Assembly (NCBI RefSeq): GCF_000463155.2
Contig: NZ_AWFZ01000042.1
Coordinates: 76,281-140,280, forward strand
DNA: 64,000 nucleotides
Reading direction: 5' to 3'
Source of the DNA: Siccibacter turicensis LMG 23730
Lineage (GTDB): Bacteria; Pseudomonadota; Gammaproteobacteria; Enterobacterales; Enterobacteriaceae
The notes under the pieces: model-generated
Seen by the model: only the letters and a program-made list of their open reading frames with translations
Database searches by the model: none
What the model was told of the DNA's origin: nothing
In this document: piece after piece, positions 48,420 to 57,232 of the stretch
Position numbering within the stretch: position 1 is the stretch's first letter
Layout: the number at the start of each line of letters is the position of its first letter
Translations under genes and position numbers: made by a program

Positions 48420-49631
48420 TTATCCGGGCTGGCCAAGCACCCCGCTGCTAATCAGCCCCTGGATCAGCACAATCCCCACTCCGCAGGCAAAGATGACTAT
48501 CAGCATCGGTCGGCCACCCGCCACCTGCCAGGCAGCGCTTGGGTGACGTTTACGGCTCTGCCACACCAGCATGGACGGCAGCATCAGGGCCAGGACGGCC
48601 AGCGCGACGCCCGCATAGCCCAGCGCCATCACAAACCCCTGCGTATAGAACAGAGCGAACACCAGCGGCGGCAGGAAGGTGAGGATACCGGTTTGCAAGC
48701 GGCCGCTGAGATTGTCCTTGCGTCCAGCCAGATCGCTCAGGTAATCGAAAAGCCCCAGTGTCACCCCGAGAAACGAGGTGGCCAGCGCGACATCGGCAAA
48801 CAGATGCACCGCCAGTTCCACGTGCGGCGTGGCCACCACGTCCCGTACCGCCTGCAGCAGGCCGTTCAGGCCGCTGTGGCTGGCAATCAGCCCGACGAAG
48901 GTGTCGGCGGGGATCGCCCCCAGCGTGGCAAGCTGCCAGAAGATATAAGCCAGCAGCGGAATGGCGCTGCCGGTAATGAAGATAGCGCGCAGTTTTTTCA
49001 CATCGCCATTCATGTAGCTGACGATGCTCGGCACGCTGCCGTGAAAACCAAACGAGGTGAAGATAACCGGAATAGCAGAGAGCGCCAGGCCTTTTTCCAC
49101 CGGCATCGTCAGCAGGTTGGCGCTGTGAATGTGCGGCATCATCAGCGCCAGCATAACGATCAGCAGGATGATTTTGGCGCTGAACAGAATGCGGTTGAAG
49201 AAATCGACGCTGTGGGTGCCGACGCAGACGATGCCGCCGCCCACCAGGGTGAACAGCAGTACGCCGGCGGAGGAGGGCAGCTCCAGCCCCAGCCCGCTGC
49301 GCAGGCTGGCCGAGAGCAGCTCACCGGCGCCGCTGATATAGGCCGCCGTGAGGGCGTACATCAGAAACAGCATACTCATTCCCGCGAGCCACTGACCCGG
49401 TCGCCCCAGATAACGGCGCGACAGCGTGGCAAGCCCCATATCCGCCGGTTCGTGCTGGTAGACCTCCACCAGCAGCAGCGCGGTGTAGCACATTACCGCC
49501 CACAGCCCGATGAGCAGCAGAAGCATCACCCCAAAGCCTACCCCCGCCGCGGCAAGCGGCATTGCCAGCATGCCCGCCCCAATCGTGGTCCCTGCGACGA
49601 TAAAAATACTCCCCAACGTTCTGTTCTTCAC
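48420..49631 (-). CDS. tyrP: Tyrosine-specific permease TyrP
   Basis: A 403-residue aromatic amino acid permease of the HAAAP family (11 helices). The opening [20 protein letters not shown] and the middle [20 protein letters not shown] are family signatures. It imports tyrosine by proton symport. I use GTG 49631 because E. coli TyrP begins exactly at this V/MKNRTLGS point; the longer frame adds 26 unrelated residues. A strong TyrR box lies about 90 bp upstream, so repression by tyrosine and activation by phenylalanine are expected. Confidence 0.95.
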   Translation of the reverse strand: MKNRTLGSIFIVAGTTIGAGMLAMPLAAAGVGFGVMLLLLIGLWAVMCYTALLLVEVYQHEPADMGLATLSRRYLGRPGQWLAGMSMLFLMYALTAAYISGAGELLSASLRSGLGLELPSSAGVLLFTLVGGGIVCVGTHSVDFFNRILFSAKIILLIVMLALMMPHIHSANLLTMPVEKGLALSAIPVIFTSFGFHGSVPSIVSYMNGDVKKLRAIFITGSAIPLLAYIFWQLATLGAIPADTFVGLIASHSGLNGLLQAVRDVVATPHVELAVHLFADVALATSFLGVTLGLFDYLSDLAGRKDNLSGRLQTGILTFLPPLVFALFYTQGFVMALGYAGVALAVLALMLPSMLVWQSRKRHPSAAWQVAGGRPMLIVIFACGVGIVLIQGLISSGVLGQPG

Positions 49632-49721
49632 GCTTTCCTCTGGATTCGAGCCGGTCAGTAAACATTTCTGCGGCGCAGGGTAAGGCAAAAAACGCATTCC
49701 GTCAAACATCAGGTACAGAGG

Positions 49722-49739
49722 TGTACATTATTGTTTACA
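49722..49739 (-). promoter_or_regulatory. TyrR box of tyrP
   Basis: TGTACA-N6-TTTACA, with one mismatch to the TyrR palindrome TGTAAA-N6-TTTACA. A weaker second site (ending GGTACA near 49717) overlaps just next to it, as in the paired strong/weak boxes known for E. coli tyrP. Confidence 0.78.
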
Positions 49740-49877
49740 ATGACGATGCGCTTTCAGGGCGATCGCTACGAAGCCGTAAAAACGCGATGCCACCGGACGG
49801 CTGCTGGCACCGGCTTCATAAGGAAAAGTAGAGAGCGATAACGGTGTGCAGACGAACGCCGGGAAGATAAAGAAGGC

Positions 49878-50027
49878 TCAACCAGCGCGAATCTGTGTGG
49901 ACTGGCGGCAGTATTTACAGAAGTGATTCACGGCGTCGTGCTCAGCCGGGGTAACGTGGGAAGCAGGGGTGATAGCGAGCAGTTCACACCCGCACCGCCG
50001 GGGCAGTGCGGGGTGGCATAGAGGCGC
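49878..50027 (-). other. Open 49-codon frame directly behind the ftnA stop, Cys/His-rich
   Basis: The frame continues in phase through the ftnA TAA and stays open for 49 codons. It contains LCHP, a CGC pair and HFCKYC near its end, an arrangement resembling a small zinc ribbon, and stops at TGA 49878-49880. There is no in-frame ATG; only CTG or GTG could start it. It is either a FtnA readthrough tail, a remnant of a small metal-binding protein, or chance. Confidence 0.25.
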
Positions 50028-50525
50028 TTACGGCTGGGCGTCGAGGGTCGCCAGCTCTTTGTCGATAAAGTACAGCGCTTCGCCGCTTTTACCGACCAGG
50101 CTCAGCTTATCGAGCACGGACTTGAACAGCTTCTCTTCTTCGTGCTGCTCGGCCACATACCACTGCAGGAAGTTAAAGGTCGGGTAGTCCTGAGAGACCA
50201 TCGCGGCGTGGGCCAGCTCGTTAATCTTACCGGTGATCAGCTGCTCGTGTTCATAGGTTGCGGTGAACAGCGCGTCCAGCGAGGCATATTCCGCAAAGGG
50301 AGACGGAATCGCATTGATACGCGGCAGGCTGCCGGTGTCGGTCAGGTAATCGAACAGGCGCTGCATGTGCGTCATCTCTTCCTGAGCGTGGCGGCGTAAA
50401 AAGGCCGCGGCGCCTTCAAAGCTGTGGTAGCTGCACCAGGCGCTCATTTGCTGATAAAGCAGAGATGAGAATAATTCCAGATTCATCTGCGCATTTAATT
50501 TTTCGATCATGTCTGCTTTAAGCAT
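50028..50525 (-). CDS. ftnA: Ferritin FtnA
   Basis: A 165-residue non-haem ferritin with 24-mer cage fold. Ferroxidase residues are visible: E17 (NLELFSS), E49-E50 and H53 (QEEMTHM), E94 (TATYEHEQ) and Q127 region (YVAEQHEEE). It stores iron as ferric mineral in the cytoplasm. The length and N terminus [15 protein letters not shown] match E. coli FtnA. A second, divergent ferritin gene (ftnB) is at 60438-60941. Confidence 0.96.
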   Translation of the reverse strand: MLKADMIEKLNAQMNLELFSSLLYQQMSAWCSYHSFEGAAAFLRRHAQEEMTHMQRLFDYLTDTGSLPRINAIPSPFAEYASLDALFTATYEHEQLITGKINELAHAAMVSQDYPTFNFLQWYVAEQHEEEKLFKSVLDKLSLVGKSGEALYFIDKELATLDAQP

Positions 50526-50703
50526 TATTACTCCGAAGTCGTGTCGATGTTTCGCGCCACTATAAGTTGTCGAATTTATATTTGCAAAAGGTTAAATAAA
50601 ATAATTTATTATTAATAATGCGAATGGAAATAACTCGTATTGCGGCTAATTAAATAAACGAGTTGAATAACAGTGATTCGTATTTAATTAGCCGCGCAGA
50701 CCG

Positions 50704-52653
50704 TCACAGAACGCTTTCGGGTGCAGGATGAAGAAGGCGACTGCCCGACAGCCGGAAGACGTCAACCATCTCCACCGGCTGGCTGAACAGAAAGCCCTGC
50801 ATGTAGTGGATGCCGCAGCGGCGCAGCAGCTGGGCCTGCTCCTCGCTCTCTACGCCTTCGGCAATGATGCGGAAATTAAGCGAGTGCGACATGTTCATTA
50901 CCGCTTCGACGATGGCCAGTCCTTTATCCTCGATTTTATGAATAAAGCTGCGGTCAATTTTCACAAAGTCGATATTTAAATTCTGGATAACCGACAGACT
51001 GGAGTAGCCGGTGCCGAAGTCGTCAATGGATATTTTAATTCCCTGACGCTGGAGCCAGAGTATTTTGTCGGTGAGATCGCTCTGCCCGGAGTGGAACAGC
51101 GATTCCGTCACCTCAATATGCAGCCGGGCAGGATTAATATGGTAGGTCTCAAGCAGGCGGTTTACCTTCGCCAGGAACTGCTGATCCTGAAACTGAATAA
51201 CCGAGACGTTCACCGAAATCGCCGTCTCCTCGGCCGGCAGGTGCGCCAGCGTTTTGCACGCCTCTTCCAGCACCCAATAGCCGATGTTGACAATCTGCCC
51301 GCTGCGTTCGGCGATAGGAATAAACACCGAGGGGTCGATAATCTGGGTGCCGCGCTTCCAGCGCAGCAACGCCTCGAAGCTGCGGATCTCACGGGTTCGG
51401 GAATCGACAATAGGCTGGAACACCAGCCGCAGCTCGTGGCGGGCAAGGGCGTTATTCAACGCCTCTTGAAGCAGCACTTTGCTGCGCAGGTTCTCTTCAA
51501 GCTGGTGGTTATAAAACAGCACGCGCTCCGGCTGCTTGCCCTTCTGGGCGTACATCGCAATATCAGCGATCTGAATCAGCCTGGTCAGGTTGGTGCTGTG
51601 TTCCGGGCAGATGGCGATGCCGATGGTGGCGCTGAGGGTAATCTCCTGCTCACGCAGATAGAACGGCTGGTTGAAGCTCTTCACCATCTGGGCCGCGAGG
51701 TTACGCAGCGCGGCGTGATCGGTTTGCGGCGTGCAGTAGATAAACTCATCCCCGCCCCAGCGGCAGATCAGCGTCCCGCTGTCCTGGAAGGCCGCCAGCC
51801 GGTTGCTGAAGGAGAGCAGCACCCGATCGCCAACGTCGTGGCCGAGCGCATCGTTGATCGATTTAAAACCGTCAAGATCGATAAAAAACAGGCTGAAACC
51901 CGGGATCTCGCCGCGCTTGTAGCGATAGACCATGTCATCGGCTTCGTTCTGAAACGCCACGCGGTTCGACAGGCCGGTAAGCGCATCTTTATAGGAGATT
52001 TCATAGATTTTTTGCGTGCGCTCGCGGATGGTGTCCTCCATCCGATCCACCAGCCGCTGATTTTTGTACTTAAGCGCGATGGCCTGCCGGATGTATTTTG
52101 CCGAGCGAATCGCGGAGAAAATCATGGTGGCGGTGAAGAACAGCCCGAGAAAACCGATGCTGCGCTTATAGTCGAGCGGTGAGTCGAGCAGCATCAGCGA
52201 CCACGGCATCAGCACGATAAGCGTATAGTACGACGCCAGCATCACGCTTCCTGAGAGCACGTTGGCCGCACCGCCTACCATGGCCGAGAGGATCACCACG
52301 GTGGAGGTGAACTCTTCGAGGGTAAAAAAGCGTTCAAACAGGCAGAAATAGCTGCTCCACAAGGCGGCTGTGATCAAACAACCGCACGAGAAGCGCAGGT
52401 GAAATGCCTGCACGCGTCGGTGCTTTTCACGGCAGCGTCGCCATGACCAGGAGTCCACCAGACGGAGCGCCAGCACGGCGCAGAGGACACCCCACCACAT
52501 CAGCTTCCAGGTACGATGACCGTTATCAATAAAGGTGAACGTCAGCGTGGTGGCGGCAATAAACGTAATAATGATGCCGGGAATGGCATTGTTATACAGA
52601 AGCTTAATGCTCTCGCTTCGGTAAAGCTGCTGTCGCTCGCGTTTCTCGCTCAT
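50704..52653 (-). CDS. Membrane GGDEF-EAL c-di-GMP enzyme
   Basis: A 649-residue protein. It has an N-terminal membrane region of about five to six helices (about 20-185, MASE-like), a GGDEF domain (about 215-385) with FFIDLDGFKSINDALGH and RWGGDEF, then an EAL domain (about 395-640) with EALLRW, HIEVTES, DDFGTGYSSL, DFVKID and AEGVESEEQ. All catalytic motifs of both domains look intact, so it could make or degrade c-di-GMP; net phosphodiesterase activity is common in such proteins. No RxxD inhibitory site precedes GGDEF. I use ATG 52653 rather than the GTG three codons upstream, but neither has a clear ribosome-binding site. It lies between ftnA and the yecR-like gene; E. coli has no counterpart here. 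Confidence 0.9.
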   Translation of the reverse strand: MSEKRERQQLYRSESIKLLYNNAIPGIIITFIAATTLTFTFIDNGHRTWKLMWWGVLCAVLALRLVDSWSWRRCREKHRRVQAFHLRFSCGCLITAALWSSYFCLFERFFTLEEFTSTVVILSAMVGGAANVLSGSVMLASYYTLIVLMPWSLMLLDSPLDYKRSIGFLGLFFTATMIFSAIRSAKYIRQAIALKYKNQRLVDRMEDTIRERTQKIYEISYKDALTGLSNRVAFQNEADDMVYRYKRGEIPGFSLFFIDLDGFKSINDALGHDVGDRVLLSFSNRLAAFQDSGTLICRWGGDEFIYCTPQTDHAALRNLAAQMVKSFNQPFYLREQEITLSATIGIAICPEHSTNLTRLIQIADIAMYAQKGKQPERVLFYNHQLEENLRSKVLLQEALNNALARHELRLVFQPIVDSRTREIRSFEALLRWKRGTQIIDPSVFIPIAERSGQIVNIGYWVLEEACKTLAHLPAEETAISVNVSVIQFQDQQFLAKVNRLLETYHINPARLHIEVTESLFHSGQSDLTDKILWLQRQGIKISIDDFGTGYSSLSVIQNLNIDFVKIDRSFIHKIEDKGLAIVEAVMNMSHSLNFRIIAEGVESEEQAQLLRRCGIHYMQGFLFSQPVEMVDVFRLSGSRLLHPAPESVL

Positions 52654-52787
52654 AGATTTCACAGTTACACCGCGTTTACGCCATGAAAGGCTGAATACGT
52701 TCCCTCAGGTCCGCAGGGGAGTTAACCCTGCCGGTCAGCCGCTGGCTGGCGGATGACTCGCGTCCGCCACAGGCCGCGAACCCGCAA

Positions 52788-53129
52788 TCAATACCAGGGC
52801 GCGGCAGCCGTGGTGGTGTTAATGGCGATACCGCGGCACTGATACTCCAGCACCACGCTCTTCGCCAGGCACTGCGTACCGCTGACCACGCTGCAAGTGG
52901 TAATCGGATTGCCATAGGCCAGCGCGGTGGCGAAACCCCACTGCTGACACTGGCGCGTTGCGGTTGAGTTAGCCGAATAGCTGTCGACTTTACCTTTTTG
53001 CAGCGGCGCCAGGTTATAGCCAAGGCGCACCGTCCCGGTCGTCTGATTGGCATCAACGATGGTTGGCGTTTTGGTAATAGTGCAACCGCTCAGCAGAAGT
53101 AGCAGAGCAGGGGCCAGAAATTTCAACAT
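52788..53129 (-). CDS. yecR: YecR-like lipoprotein
   Basis: A 113-residue lipoprotein: signal MLKFLAPALLLLLSGC with lipobox LSGC (Cys16). The mature part includes TTGTVRLGYNLAPLQKGKVD and a four-cysteine region (RQCQQWGFATALAYGNPITTC, then TQCLAKSVVLEYQCRG). YecR of E. coli belongs to the FlhDC-dependent flagellar regulon but is of unknown function. I chose ATG 53129 because it starts the signal peptide; longer frames add 36 unlikely residues. It is divergent from a chemoreceptor gene and also near ftnA, as in E. coli. Confidence 0.82.
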   Translation of the reverse strand: MLKFLAPALLLLLSGCTITKTPTIVDANQTTGTVRLGYNLAPLQKGKVDSYSANSTATRQCQQWGFATALAYGNPITTCSVVSGTQCLAKSVVLEYQCRGIAINTTTAAAPWY

Positions 53130-53271
53130 GATATGACTCGCAGCTTTCTCAGGTCTTAGCATCATGCCAGAGCGTTTGACAATCAATCCGCGGAATAACA
53201 ACGAATTTTTATCTTTTATGCCTCCGGGATGGAACAAATGTTAAGTGCAGCTAAAATTAGTGCGCCTTGTA

Positions 53272-53298
53272 TTAAGTTTTACTTAATGAGGCCGAAAA
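53272..53298 (+). promoter_or_regulatory. Sigma-28 promoter of the chemoreceptor gene
   Basis: TTAAGTTT, 11 bases, GCCGAAAA, against TAAAGTTT-N11-GCCGATAA. It lies about 107 bp upstream of the start codon and places the gene in the flagellar class 3 regulon. Confidence 0.8.
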
Positions 53299-53404
53299 CA
53301 GACTTAAGGCACAATTTCTTAGCGTCACTCAACCTGACGCGGAAAGAACGGAGGCGGTGCAAAAAAACGCATGCAGGGACGCAAAGTAAACACCAGGAAA
53401 CCAT

Positions 53405-54613
53405 ATGAACTTTATTCGCAATATCAAAATCCGCGTCATGGTGGTAGTGATACTGGCTCTGTCTACGCTTGCCTGGCTTGGCGTATCAGGGTTGACGTTA
53501 GGATTTTTGCACCATCTCGAACAGTCTGGCGCGCTAAATGCGGACCAGCAAGCGTGGGTGGATTCGCTACAAACGATGCTCATCGGCTCGGTCTTCGCCA
53601 GCGTTGCAATTACCGTCCTTACCGAACGCTACCTCTATTTCTGTCTGGTAAAACCGGTAAACGTAATACGCGAACATATGCAGGTGCTGGCGAAGGGCAA
53701 TCTGCAAACCTCACTGCCCGATTTGGGGCGTAACTGTGTGGGCCTGATTGTGCCACACATACAGCAGATGCAGGAGAACTGGGCGCGCGCCGTGGTCGGG
53801 ATCCGTTCCAGCGCACGTGCCCTGCATCAAAACGCTGGCGAACTGGCCGGGGTGAACAATGACCTCTCCAGCCGCGCCGGGCAGCAGGCCGCCGCGCTGG
53901 AAGAGACCAGCGCCAGTATGGAGCAGCTTGGCAGCGCGGTGCAGCGCAATGCGGAAAGCACCAGCCATGCCAGCACCCTGGCGCACAACGCCACGCGCAT
54001 TGCTGAAACGGGCGGCGAGTCGGTACGCCGGGTGATGAATACCATGGATCTCATCTCCAACAGCTCGCGTCGGATCGTCGACATCACGACCACCATCAAC
54101 AGTATCGCGTTCCAGACCAATATTCTGGCGCTGAATGCGGCGGTTGAAGCGGCGCGTGCCGGTGAGCAGGGACGTGGATTCGCAGTCGTGGCAAGCGAAG
54201 TTCGCAGCCTGGCGAGCCGTAGCGCTCAGGCCGCCAAAGAGATTGAAGTCCTGCTTGATGAGTCGGTGAACAATGTGGCCACCGGTTCGGATCAGGTTAA
54301 AAAAGCGGGGGAAGCAATGGACAACATCCTTCATGCAATAGGCCAGGTAAACGACATTATGCAAGAGATTGCCAATGCGACAGGTGAACAAAGTGACGGA
54401 ATTAATCAGGTGGGGGTGGCTGTGAGAGAACTCGATACGGTAACGCAGGCGAACGTAGCGCTGGTGCAAAAATCAGTAAGTTCAGCCGAAGATCTGGCGC
54501 GTCAGGCCACCCGCCTGACGGAGATTGTCTCGGTATTCCGCGCCGCCGATGTGCTGGTGCCGGCGTTTGAAGCGGCGGTGGCCCTGACCCCGGCGTATGC
54601 GGTTGACGCCTGA
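53405..54613 (+). CDS. Methyl-accepting chemotaxis protein with minimal periplasmic domain
   Basis: A 402-residue chemoreceptor: TM1 (about 10-33), a periplasmic stretch of only about 22-25 residues (HLEQSGALNADQQAWVDSLQ), TM2 (about 55-75), a HAMP-like linker (VKPVNVIREHMQVLAKGNL) and a full cytoplasmic signalling domain with the highly conserved hairpin tip IAFQTNILALNAAVEAARAGEQGRGFAVVASEVR and adaptation helices (QQAAALEETSASMEQL). The usual 150-residue ligand domain is missing, and the C terminus lacks the NWETF-type tether. It may sense an internal or membrane-linked cue, or act through partner receptors. A sigma-28 promoter precedes it and a strong terminator follows. Confidence 0.92.
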   Translation: MNFIRNIKIRVMVVVILALSTLAWLGVSGLTLGFLHHLEQSGALNADQQAWVDSLQTMLIGSVFASVAITVLTERYLYFCLVKPVNVIREHMQVLAKGNLQTSLPDLGRNCVGLIVPHIQQMQENWARAVVGIRSSARALHQNAGELAGVNNDLSSRAGQQAAALEETSASMEQLGSAVQRNAESTSHASTLAHNATRIAETGGESVRRVMNTMDLISNSSRRIVDITTTINSIAFQTNILALNAAVEAARAGEQGRGFAVVASEVRSLASRSAQAAKEIEVLLDESVNNVATGSDQVKKAGEAMDNILHAIGQVNDIMQEIANATGEQSDGINQVGVAVRELDTVTQANVALVQKSVSSAEDLARQATRLTEIVSVFRAADVLVPAFEAAVALTPAYAVDA

Positions 54614-54642
54614 CATACAGCGGTACTGACCGCGTAATACCC

Positions 54643-54681
54643 AATCCTGCCGCTGGCCTGCTCAGCGGCGGGATTTTTTTT
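54643..54681 (+). terminator. Terminator of the chemoreceptor gene
   Basis: Long stem ATCCTGCCGCTG / CAGCGGCGGGAT (one G-U pair) and eight Ts, 30 bp after the stop codon. Confidence 0.92.
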
Positions 54682-54836
54682 GCCCGTTGGCCGACCGGGT
54701 GAAAACTGTGAGCCCATCTCAACTTTTTAAAACTGCTTTTTACTAAATTTGAAAGAACGTTTGCTAAGTAGTAAGGTTGATCCACAGTACGTTATCCACC
54801 TCGGGGAAACCCGCACGCTATGTCGGAGAGAGACAG

Positions 54837-55475
54837 ATGAAAATTGCACTGATGATGGAAAACAGCCAGGCCGCTAAAAACGCCATCATTTTCAACGAAC
54901 TGAAAGCCGTCGCCGATGAAAAAGAGTTCCCGGTGTTCAACGTGGGGATGAAAGACGAGCAGGATCACCACCTGACTTACATTCACCTGGGCATCATGGC
55001 CAGCATTCTGCTCAACTCCCGCGCGGTAGATTTCGTGGTTGCCGGGTGCGGTACCGGGCAGGGTGCGCTGATGTCGCTGAACATCCACCCCGGCGTAAAC
55101 TGTGGCTACTGCATCGACCCGGCGGATGCCTTCCTGTTCGCCCAGATTAACAACGGCAACGCATTGGCACTGCCGTTCGCGAAAGGTTTTGGTTGGGGTG
55201 CCGAGCTGAACGTGCGCTTCATCTTCGAAAAAGCCTTCACCGGCCGCAAAGGCGAAGGCTACCCGCCGGAGCGTAAAGAGCCGCAGGTCCGCAACGCCGG
55301 CATCCTGAACCAGGTGAAAGCCGCGGTGGTGAAAGACAACTATCTGGATACCCTGCGCGCCATCGATCCGGAACTGGTGAAAACCGCGGTATCGGGCGAG
55401 CGTTTCCAGCAGTGCTTCTTTGAAAATAACCAGGACAAAGAGATCGAAGCGTTCGTACGCGAAATTCTTGCCTGA
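54837..55475 (+). CDS. RpiB/LacA/LacB-family sugar-phosphate isomerase
   Basis: A 212-residue protein of the RpiB/LacAB fold. The family's phosphate/catalytic loop appears as VAGCGTGQGALMSLN (cf. CGTGxG of ribose-5-phosphate isomerase B), with an N-terminal strand MKIALMMENSQAAKN in place of the usual D-H-x-G. It is longer than RpiB (about 150 aa), with a C-terminal helical extension (VKTAVSGERFQQCFFENNQD). The substrate is unknown. I use ATG 54837, behind GGAGAGAG; the upstream frame is unlikely. It is alone between two terminators, with no sugar transporter beside it. Confidence 0.8.
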   Translation: MKIALMMENSQAAKNAIIFNELKAVADEKEFPVFNVGMKDEQDHHLTYIHLGIMASILLNSRAVDFVVAGCGTGQGALMSLNIHPGVNCGYCIDPADAFLFAQINNGNALALPFAKGFGWGAELNVRFIFEKAFTGRKGEGYPPERKEPQVRNAGILNQVKAAVVKDNYLDTLRAIDPELVKTAVSGERFQQCFFENNQDKEIEAFVREILA

Positions 55476-55491
55476 GTAAGTGCTGTTCCTG

Positions 55492-55517
55492 AAAGGCCCG
55501 CCTCGTGCGGGCCTTTT
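55492..55517. terminator. Terminator after the RpiB-like gene
   Basis: Stem AAAGGCCCGC / GCGGGCCTTT with a 5-base loop; T-run on the plus strand, A-run on the other side. It may serve both the isomerase gene and the convergent MFS gene, whose stop lies 6 bp away. Confidence 0.85.
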
Positions 55518-55522
55518 GCATT

Positions 55523-56947
55523 TCAGACGCCAGGCCGGCGCGATACGCTCTGGCCCGCCGTCTGGCTCAGCCGCAGGGTATCAATCAGGCCTACCAGGCT
55601 TATCGCGGCGATAAACAGAAACGCGATGCGAAAGCTGATGCCGGGAATCTCCCCCAGCGCCAGCCAGCCGCTGAGCACCTCGCCGAGCCGAATGCCGAGG
55701 GTACCGAGCGTAATCCCCAGCCCGATGGCCAGCTGTGTCGCAGTGCTGAACAGCGTATTGGCATAGCTCATCTGCGCGGCCGGTACGTCGGCGAAGGCCA
55801 GGGTGCTGATGCCGGTAAACTGCACCGAGCGGAACACGCCGCCGAGCGCCAGTACCAGGAACACCATCCATACCGGGGTGCCGGGCGTCAGCCAGGCGCA
55901 GGCCGCCAGCGCGATCACGTTCAGAATGCCGTTCCCCACCAGCAGGCGTTTAAACCCCAGCCGTCGAATCAACGGCGTCGTGGCGGGTTTGATAACCAGA
56001 TTGCCAACAAACACCGCCAGCACCAGCAGGCCGGAATGAAACGCATCCATCCCGAAACCCACCTGAAACAGCAGCGGCAGCAGAAAGGGCACGGCGCTTA
56101 TCGAGCAGCGAAACAGCGACCCGCCGTACATCGTCACCCCGAAGGTCGGGATGCGCAGCGCGTCGAGCCGTATCATCGGCGCGGCGGCGCGCCGGAAATG
56201 GCGCAGCGCAAACAGGAAGGCCGCCACGCTGACCGCCAGCAGGATACAGAACACCGGCAGACTGAAGCCTGGCGCCCCCGGCATCTCCATGGCATAGACA
56301 AAGCAGACCATCGCCAGCGCGGTGGCGAGAAAGCCCGGCAGATCGAAAGGCCGCCGCGTTTCCTCGCGCACGTTGGGGATTACGCGCCACGCCAGCAGCA
56401 TGGCAATGACCCCGAACGGCAGGTTAATGAAGAAGATCCAGCGCCAGTCGGCATAGCTGGTGATGAACCCGCCAAGCGGCGGGCCAATAATCGGGGCAAT
56501 CAGCGCCGGCCAGGTCAGGGTCGCGATGGCGGTAATGAGATGCTCTTTGGGGGTGGTACGCAGCACCGCCAGGCGTCCGACGGGCACCATCAGCGCGCCG
56601 CCTGCGCCCTGAAGCACGCGCATCGCAACAAAGGTTTCCAGATTAGGTGCCAGGCCGCACAGCACCGAGGCGAGGGTAAAAATGGCCAGCGCCAGGGTAA
56701 ACACCTGCCGGGCGCCGAACCGATCGGCGATCCAGCCGCTGGCCGGGATGAGCACGGCAAGGGTCAGCAGATAGGCGCTGATGCCGATGTTGAGATCGAC
56801 GGCGTTCACCTGAAAGCTTGCCGCCATATCCGGCAGGGCGGTGGCAATCACGGTCCCGTCGAGAAACTCCATAAAAAACGCGCCGGCCACCAGCAGTGCG
56901 GCAGGAGATAAGCCACTACGCGCCGTTTCGGTACCCTGTTCAGACAT
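55523..56947 (-). CDS. DHA2-type MFS transporter (MdtD-like)
   Basis: A 474-residue polytopic protein with about 14 helices. Drug:H+ antiporter motifs are seen: GWIADRFGARQVF (motif A, between helices 2 and 3), RVLQGAGGALMVPVGRLAVLR (motif B, helix 4) and PIIGPPLGGFI (motif C, helix 5). Helix 1 holds FLDGTVIATALPDMA, the 14-TMS family signature with Asp. It is likely an efflux pump of unknown substrate, resembling MdtD. It faces the RpiB-like gene tail-to-tail. Confidence 0.88.
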   Translation of the reverse strand: MSEQGTETARSGLSPAALLVAGAFFMEFLDGTVIATALPDMAASFQVNAVDLNIGISAYLLTLAVLIPASGWIADRFGARQVFTLALAIFTLASVLCGLAPNLETFVAMRVLQGAGGALMVPVGRLAVLRTTPKEHLITAIATLTWPALIAPIIGPPLGGFITSYADWRWIFFINLPFGVIAMLLAWRVIPNVREETRRPFDLPGFLATALAMVCFVYAMEMPGAPGFSLPVFCILLAVSVAAFLFALRHFRRAAAPMIRLDALRIPTFGVTMYGGSLFRCSISAVPFLLPLLFQVGFGMDAFHSGLLVLAVFVGNLVIKPATTPLIRRLGFKRLLVGNGILNVIALAACAWLTPGTPVWMVFLVLALGGVFRSVQFTGISTLAFADVPAAQMSYANTLFSTATQLAIGLGITLGTLGIRLGEVLSGWLALGEIPGISFRIAFLFIAAISLVGLIDTLRLSQTAGQSVSRRPGV

Positions 56948-57052
56948 AAAAGAAACGCCATTTTAAAAATATTTATGAAAAGTATAGCGCGCTAAGTGAC
57001 GGAATAATAAGACATTTATTTAACAAATTGCCGTTATTTTTTAACCAATTTA

Positions 57053-57068
57053 TGTGACTCGCATCACA
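57053..57068 (+). promoter_or_regulatory. CRP site upstream of azuC
   Basis: TGTGA-CTCGCA-TCACA, a perfect match to the CRP palindrome TGTGA-N6-TCACA, centred about 86 bp before the azuC start codon. E. coli azuC is glucose-responsive through CRP. Confidence 0.82.
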
Positions 57069-57082
57069 TAACGGTTGATTTT

Positions 57083-57098
57083 TGTGATGGGCGTCATA
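57083..57098 (+). promoter_or_regulatory. Second CRP-like site upstream of azuC
   Basis: TGTGA-TGGGCG-TCATA, one mismatch to the CRP palindrome, centred 30 bp after the first site. It overlaps the presumed -10 (TATTAT, 57097-57102), so it could repress or set start-site choice. Confidence 0.55.
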
Positions 57099-57146
57099 TT
57101 ATATGTCCATCGCAACACATTACCGAACACTGACACTGGAGTTATC

Positions 57147-57230
57147 ATGAAACTGCGCAAAATCCTGAAAAGCATGTTTGAAAACTACTGCAACACCTTC
57201 AAAGACGTGCCGCCTGGCGCCATGTTCTGA
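57147..57230 (+). CDS. azuC: Small membrane-associated protein AzuC (AzuCR RNA)
   Basis: A 27-residue protein: MKLRKILKSMF, then ENYCNTFKDVPPGAMF, nearly identical to E. coli AzuC (28 aa). The N-terminal half is an amphipathic basic helix. In E. coli the transcript (AzuCR, formerly IsrB) is a dual-function RNA: the protein binds glycerol-3-phosphate dehydrogenase GlpD, and the RNA base-pairs with other mRNAs. Ribosome-binding site GGAG lies 7 bases upstream, and a hairpin terminator follows immediately, giving an RNA of about 150 nt. It lies near yecJ, as in E. coli. Confidence 0.92.
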   Translation: MKLRKILKSMFENYCNTFKDVPPGAMF

Positions 57231-57232
57231 TA

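Larger units (their letters stand above)
49632..50027. other. tyrP-ftnA intergenic region
   Basis: 396 bp between the ftnA stop and the tyrP start. It holds the TyrR box and a 49-codon open frame (listed separately). E. coli carries yecH in this gap; I find no yecH-like sequence on either strand. Confidence 0.6.

Noticed and set aside
55505-56911. 468-codon plus-strand frame opposite the MFS gene
   Set aside because: Gln/Arg/His-rich translation typical of antisense of a membrane protein gene.
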